The notes beneath the pieces were generated by a model. That model saw nothing but the letters and a program-made list of their open reading frames with translations. It was not told the DNA's origin and did no database searches. A DNA stretch of 8,797 nucleotides, from contig CADCPP010000147.1 in the NCBI GenBank assembly GCA_902803355.1, positions 1 through 8,797 on the forward strand, read 5' to 3'. How positions within the stretch are numbered: the first letter of the stretch is position 1; the number at the start of each line of letters is the position of its first letter. This DNA is from an uncultured Lachnospiraceae bacterium. Lineage in GTDB: Bacteria > Bacillota > Clostridia > Lachnospirales > Lachnospiraceae. The translations under genes were made by a program, and so were the position numbers. Shown piece by piece: positions 5,748 through 8,797 of the stretch.

Positions 5748-8549
5748 ATGAAAAAATGTCTTGCGGTTTTGCTGATCCTGACCATGCTCCTTTCGCTTGC
5801 CGGCTGCGGCGCCGGGAATGCGGAGGAGTCCGCGCAGGCAGGCAGTGAAAAGAGCAGCACTGCGGAAAGAAGCAGCGGCACAGCCGCATCATCCGCTTCG
5901 GAGACGCAGCCGGAAGAGACCAGGACGCTGGTCCATCCGTACAACGAGGCCATTTCGATGTATCAGGCGCAGGCGCCGCGTCAGGTGCTGGTGCAGGATA
6001 CCGGCCTTTATGAGACCATGGTCCACGGCCGCTACTTCGACCTGTGGGACAGGCGGTCGGTCTACTTCACCGCGCCGGAGCTCTACGGCTTTGAGACTGT
6101 GCTGACCAATATCCAGAATGACAACGCCGCTCTTGCCTGGCTGGCCGATCATGTGGGGGCAAAGGCAGTGCACCAGGAGGCAAATCAGGACAATTACGTC
6201 CGTCTGCTTCTGATGCTGATCGTGATGCAGTCGGAGGGCTTTTCCCAGGCGGCAAAAACGCTCTCGGACTATGATACCTTAAAGAGCTTTCCGGACTATA
6301 CGCAGGATTTCGTGGATATCGGCCTGGATATCGTGGATATGGACGCCTACGGCATCACCGGCGATATGGGGATCAGCCTGGTGAATATGGGGACGAAAAC
6401 CTTCCAGCTGACGGCCGGCTCGCTTGCGGAGTACGAAATGTACCGGGATGCGGCGAGCAATTATAACAACGCCTATATTCTGCTGGATACCCTGAAAAAG
6501 AACACGGCGGACAAGGAACTGCTGAAAGCGGTCGACGAAATCCTGCCGCTCATCGATGAAGCCCGGGACATGATCTTCGGCGGCAATATCGGCGACTATA
6601 CGACGGATGTGATCGCGGCCGGTCTGGAGAGCGAGCTGTTTGTCAATACGCTGATCGCCTTCATGGAGGAAAGCGCAGCGACGGAAGAGTTTGCCAAAGA
6701 CACCCTGCCCTTCGTCAAACAACTGAAAGATGTTCTGAGCCTGAAAGCCATTCCCGGCGTGAAGGAAGGAAAGATCATCTTTAAATCCATCCTTCTGGCA
6801 GGAGATCTGCTGTTTGACACCTCCAATACCTACAACCGCTATGCGGAGATGAAGTGCCTCTCCGGCATCGCTTCCGCGCTGCGAGGGCAGCTTTCGGCCT
6901 ATGGCTACGAGCCGGCGCTTGAGCCGGGCGGCATCGAGAAGGCAAAGACCGCGGTCCCGCTCCTGGAATTCTACCTGCTCACCTGCATGCGCGGGGAGTA
7001 CTGCGCGGAGGAACTGGTCTTAAACGGCGGCGGGATCCTCGATGCGCTGCTTGGCAAAGAGGATGCGGCGAAGGATAAAAAGGTCGAAGACTGGTTCGCG
7101 GAGAAAAACGATGTTCTGGCGGAGATCTACAGCGACGCGGATATGATCCTCTGCACCGGAAACGAGATCTACTACCGCTATCTGGAGTATTTCATCCTTC
7201 CGGAATACGGCTGGGCGAAGACAGGCAGCCTCGTCTGGGACGTGAAGAGCCTGGACAGCAGTGCAAACGGCAACATGGCGGATGAGGTCGCAAAATACAA
7301 AGATAATAAGACCGGGGAGACGGGAACCGGCGTTGTCTCTGCCATCGTGAAGGACTTTGACGACGACGGCGTGAACGATATGCTGGTGCTGCTTCTGGAT
7401 ACCGCGCCTATCAGCAATACGGCGCTCAGCGTGGTCTATAAGAACGCATCGGCGCTGGTGCTTAAGGCAAAGCTCTATACCATGCAGTACAGCGAGCGCC
7501 CGGAAGAAGAGACTTCTGGCACGGGGACTCCCGTCACGGGAACAGAGGGCCCGCTTTCCGATAACAATGGCCTTCCCGGAACCGGACTATCCGGCAGCGG
7601 GATCCCCGATATCCGGAAATTCTTCCGGGAGCAGGCGGCAAGGTGGCAGCAGATCCATGCCGCAGACTGGCGCCTGATCGACCGTTATACCGTGGTGGAG
7701 ACCGACAGCATCGATCTGGCCTCGGAATTCTACGGACTTGGCTACGGCTTTATGAAAGCCGGCCTGTATTATCTGGACGACGTCCTTTACTTCTATACGC
7801 AGAGCCATATGGACGATTATACCACCTACGGTCCCGGCGTTTCCCGGACCTGGCATGTGGAGGATGGTCGATTTGTCTTTGACAACGCGAGCCGCCGCGT
7901 CAGCTGGGGGCAGGGCAGCTTCGCCATCAATCTTGGCGATAACGGCAGGGATTTCGGACCGCTGACCGGTGATATCGAAAGCGGCATACTGCTGAATTTC
8001 ACGGCAGAGATCTCACGCTACTACAACAAGGGAACGCCGCAGTTTACGACCGTTCTGGAAGACCGCTCCTATATCCGAAAAGTCCTGGAAGAGGGAGAAT
8101 CGGTCCTGACGGAGAAACGCGGCGCGGAGCCGGTCCGCCGCCATGTCGAGACCATCGAAAACACTCACAAAGAAGACGTGAAGGGCTGGTTGAATGAGAT
8201 CGCTTCGCAAGGCGGCATCAGCATGAGCTTTGCAGGAGAAAGCAAGGCGTCGACCAGCGGCGCGTACTGGGCAAAGGCTTCGACGGCAAAGGGCACGAGT
8301 GTGACGATCAATATCGACCAGGAAGGAAAGATAACACAAGTAGAAGTCCTTGGCAAATATTCGGAGAGGTGCGGAGACTGGCAGGCCGTGAAAGATGCCG
8401 TGCTGAAATGGCCGGGACTGAAGCTGCCGCCTGCGGCGCTATCCCGCTTTTCCGGTGACTGCGGCGCTAACGGCAGAGAGGACTATGACTGGGGCTATAT
8501 CCTCCTTGGCAATATGGACAATATCTTTATCCGGATCGTCTGGAAATAA
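5748..8549 (+). CDS. Large surface lipoprotein of unknown function with a Ca-binding-like Asp loop
   Basis: I do not recognise this 933-residue protein as a named family. The signal peptide ends in lipobox LAGC with acylated C20. A Ser/Ala/Thr/Glu-rich tether (about 24-60) would span the cell wall. Residues about 60-500 look mostly helical and lack repeats. DFDDDGVND (536-544) within a hydrophobic beta stretch resembles the EF-hand-like/VCBS-type calcium loops of Clostridia surface proteins. A Gly/Thr/Ser/Pro linker (about 587-618) leads to a second domain (619-933) that is rich in aromatic residues and beta-like segments. That domain has two late cysteines, in SERCGDW and GDCGANG, that could form a disulfide. 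No peptidase, glycosidase or binding-protein motif was found. It follows the M20 gene by 106 bases with its own candidate promoter. It may be an accessory surface protein or unrelated to the operon. Confidence 0.8.
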   Translation: MKKCLAVLLILTMLLSLAGCGAGNAEESAQAGSEKSSTAERSSGTAASSASETQPEETRTLVHPYNEAISMYQAQAPRQVLVQDTGLYETMVHGRYFDLWDRRSVYFTAPELYGFETVLTNIQNDNAALAWLADHVGAKAVHQEANQDNYVRLLLMLIVMQSEGFSQAAKTLSDYDTLKSFPDYTQDFVDIGLDIVDMDAYGITGDMGISLVNMGTKTFQLTAGSLAEYEMYRDAASNYNNAYILLDTLKKNTADKELLKAVDEILPLIDEARDMIFGGNIGDYTTDVIAAGLESELFVNTLIAFMEESAATEEFAKDTLPFVKQLKDVLSLKAIPGVKEGKIIFKSILLAGDLLFDTSNTYNRYAEMKCLSGIASALRGQLSAYGYEPALEPGGIEKAKTAVPLLEFYLLTCMRGEYCAEELVLNGGGILDALLGKEDAAKDKKVEDWFAEKNDVLAEIYSDADMILCTGNEIYYRYLEYFILPEYGWAKTGSLVWDVKSLDSSANGNMADEVAKYKDNKTGETGTGVVSAIVKDFDDDGVNDMLVLLLDTAPISNTALSVVYKNASALVLKAKLYTMQYSERPEEETSGTGTPVTGTEGPLSDNNGLPGTGLSGSGIPDIRKFFREQAARWQQIHAADWRLIDRYTVVETDSIDLASEFYGLGYGFMKAGLYYLDDVLYFYTQSHMDDYTTYGPGVSRTWHVEDGRFVFDNASRRVSWGQGSFAINLGDNGRDFGPLTGDIESGILLNFTAEISRYYNKGTPQFTTVLEDRSYIRKVLEEGESVLTEKRGAEPVRRHVETIENTHKEDVKGWLNEIASQGGISMSFAGESKASTSGAYWAKASTAKGTSVTINIDQEGKITQVEVLGKYSERCGDWQAVKDAVLKWPGLKLPPAALSRFSGDCGANGREDYDWGYILLGNMDNIFIRIVWK

Positions 8550-8563
8550 GAAGAGCGAATAAG

Positions 8564-8604
8564 AGGAAGCGCCGCGCGGGATCCCGCGCGGCGCTTCCTT
8601 TCTT
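8564..8604. terminator. Bidirectional Rho-independent terminator (36-bp perfect palindrome)
   Basis: Positions 8564-8599 read the same on both strands. As RNA they form a 16-bp, very GC-rich stem (from AGGAAGCGCC to the matching GGCGCTTCCT) closed by a GATC loop, followed by TTTCTT. The tail is short, but the stem is strong. It lies 14 bases after the lipoprotein stop codon and 14 bases before the stop of the convergent minus-strand gene, so it should serve both. Confidence 0.88.
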
Positions 8605-8613
8605 GACCTGTCA

Positions 8614-8797
8614 TTATTTTCCGCAGAGGGCGGCCTGAAGCGCGCTGATCTGCTCCTTGCTCATGCCGCCGGAAAGCAGGAAAGCTTCAGCCCCCGCCTG
8701 CAGATCGGCCTTCGCAAGATCCGTCTCATTCCCGGCCAGGACCTGCACCATGGGGTTCAGCACGTTTTCCACGATCACGGTATAGCGCACGCTGTTC
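8614..8797 (-). CDS. C-terminal end of a convergent gene, function unknown (partial)
   Basis: The minus strand is open from the window edge to TAA (8614-8616), which is followed at once by an in-frame TGA. The visible 60 residues run from NSVRYTVIVENVLNPMVQV through GNETDLAKADLQAGAEAFL to a C-terminus ALQAALCGK. The segment is probably helical. The pattern is somewhat like the C-terminal helices of extracellular solute-binding proteins, but this is not enough to name it. Support for coding comes from the uninterrupted frame, codon use like the neighbours, and the convergent terminator placed just after the stop. The start lies outside the window. Confidence 0.65.
   Translation of the reverse strand, partial: NSVRYTVIVENVLNPMVQVLAGNETDLAKADLQAGAEAFLLSGGMSKEQISALQAALCGK

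Noticed and set aside
6312..6344. Repeated TGGATATCG units in the lipoprotein gene
   Set aside because: Two and a partial third short copies encode VDIGLDIVDMD with uneven spacing; this reflects local codon choice rather than a repeat element.

Overview
The window looks like chromosomal DNA of a GC-rich, gut-type member of the Clostridia (Bacillota). The evidence is AGGAG-type ribosome binding sites, a TTG start, lipobox signal peptides, sigma-A-like promoters in otherwise GC-rich DNA, and gene families common in that class. Almost every long gene lies on the plus strand, and coding density is high. I see no rRNA, tRNA, CRISPR array, insertion sequence or phage gene. No gene-free gap is longer than 300 bases.

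Layout. (1) Positions 1-1323 hold the 3' part of an L-fucose/L-arabinose isomerase-family gene whose 5' end is cut off by the window. It closes with a strong intrinsic terminator. (2) Positions 1404-1547 are an unusually AT-rich regulatory region with a good sigma-A promoter, a possible CcpA (cre) site over its -35 box, two small dyads, and a hairpin at the predicted 5' end of the mRNA. (3) Positions 1548-5641 form a tight four-gene operon: a polar-amino-acid-type solute-binding lipoprotein, a permease (TTG start), an ATPase with two unusual insertions (8-base overlap with the permease), and an AbgB-like M20 amidohydrolase. (4) Positions 5642-5747 contain a second candidate promoter and a perfect 11-bp inverted repeat. 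(5) Positions 5748-8549 encode a 933-residue lipoprotein of unknown function with a Ca-binding-like Asp loop and a Gly/Thr/Ser-rich linker. (6) A 36-bp perfect palindrome forms a bidirectional terminator between this gene and the 3' end of a convergent minus-strand gene that leaves the window.

How the genes work together. The ABC transporter and the M20 hydrolase appear to be one transcription unit. In the binding protein the Arg that normally grips the substrate alpha-carboxylate is present, but the Asp that normally grips the alpha-amino group is replaced by Ala. With an N-acyl/aminobenzoyl-amino-acid-type hydrolase next door, the simplest reading is a scavenging system that imports an N-blocked amino acid (acyl, aroyl or peptidyl conjugate) and cleaves it in the cytoplasm. 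This is inference. The large lipoprotein may be an accessory surface protein or an independent gene.
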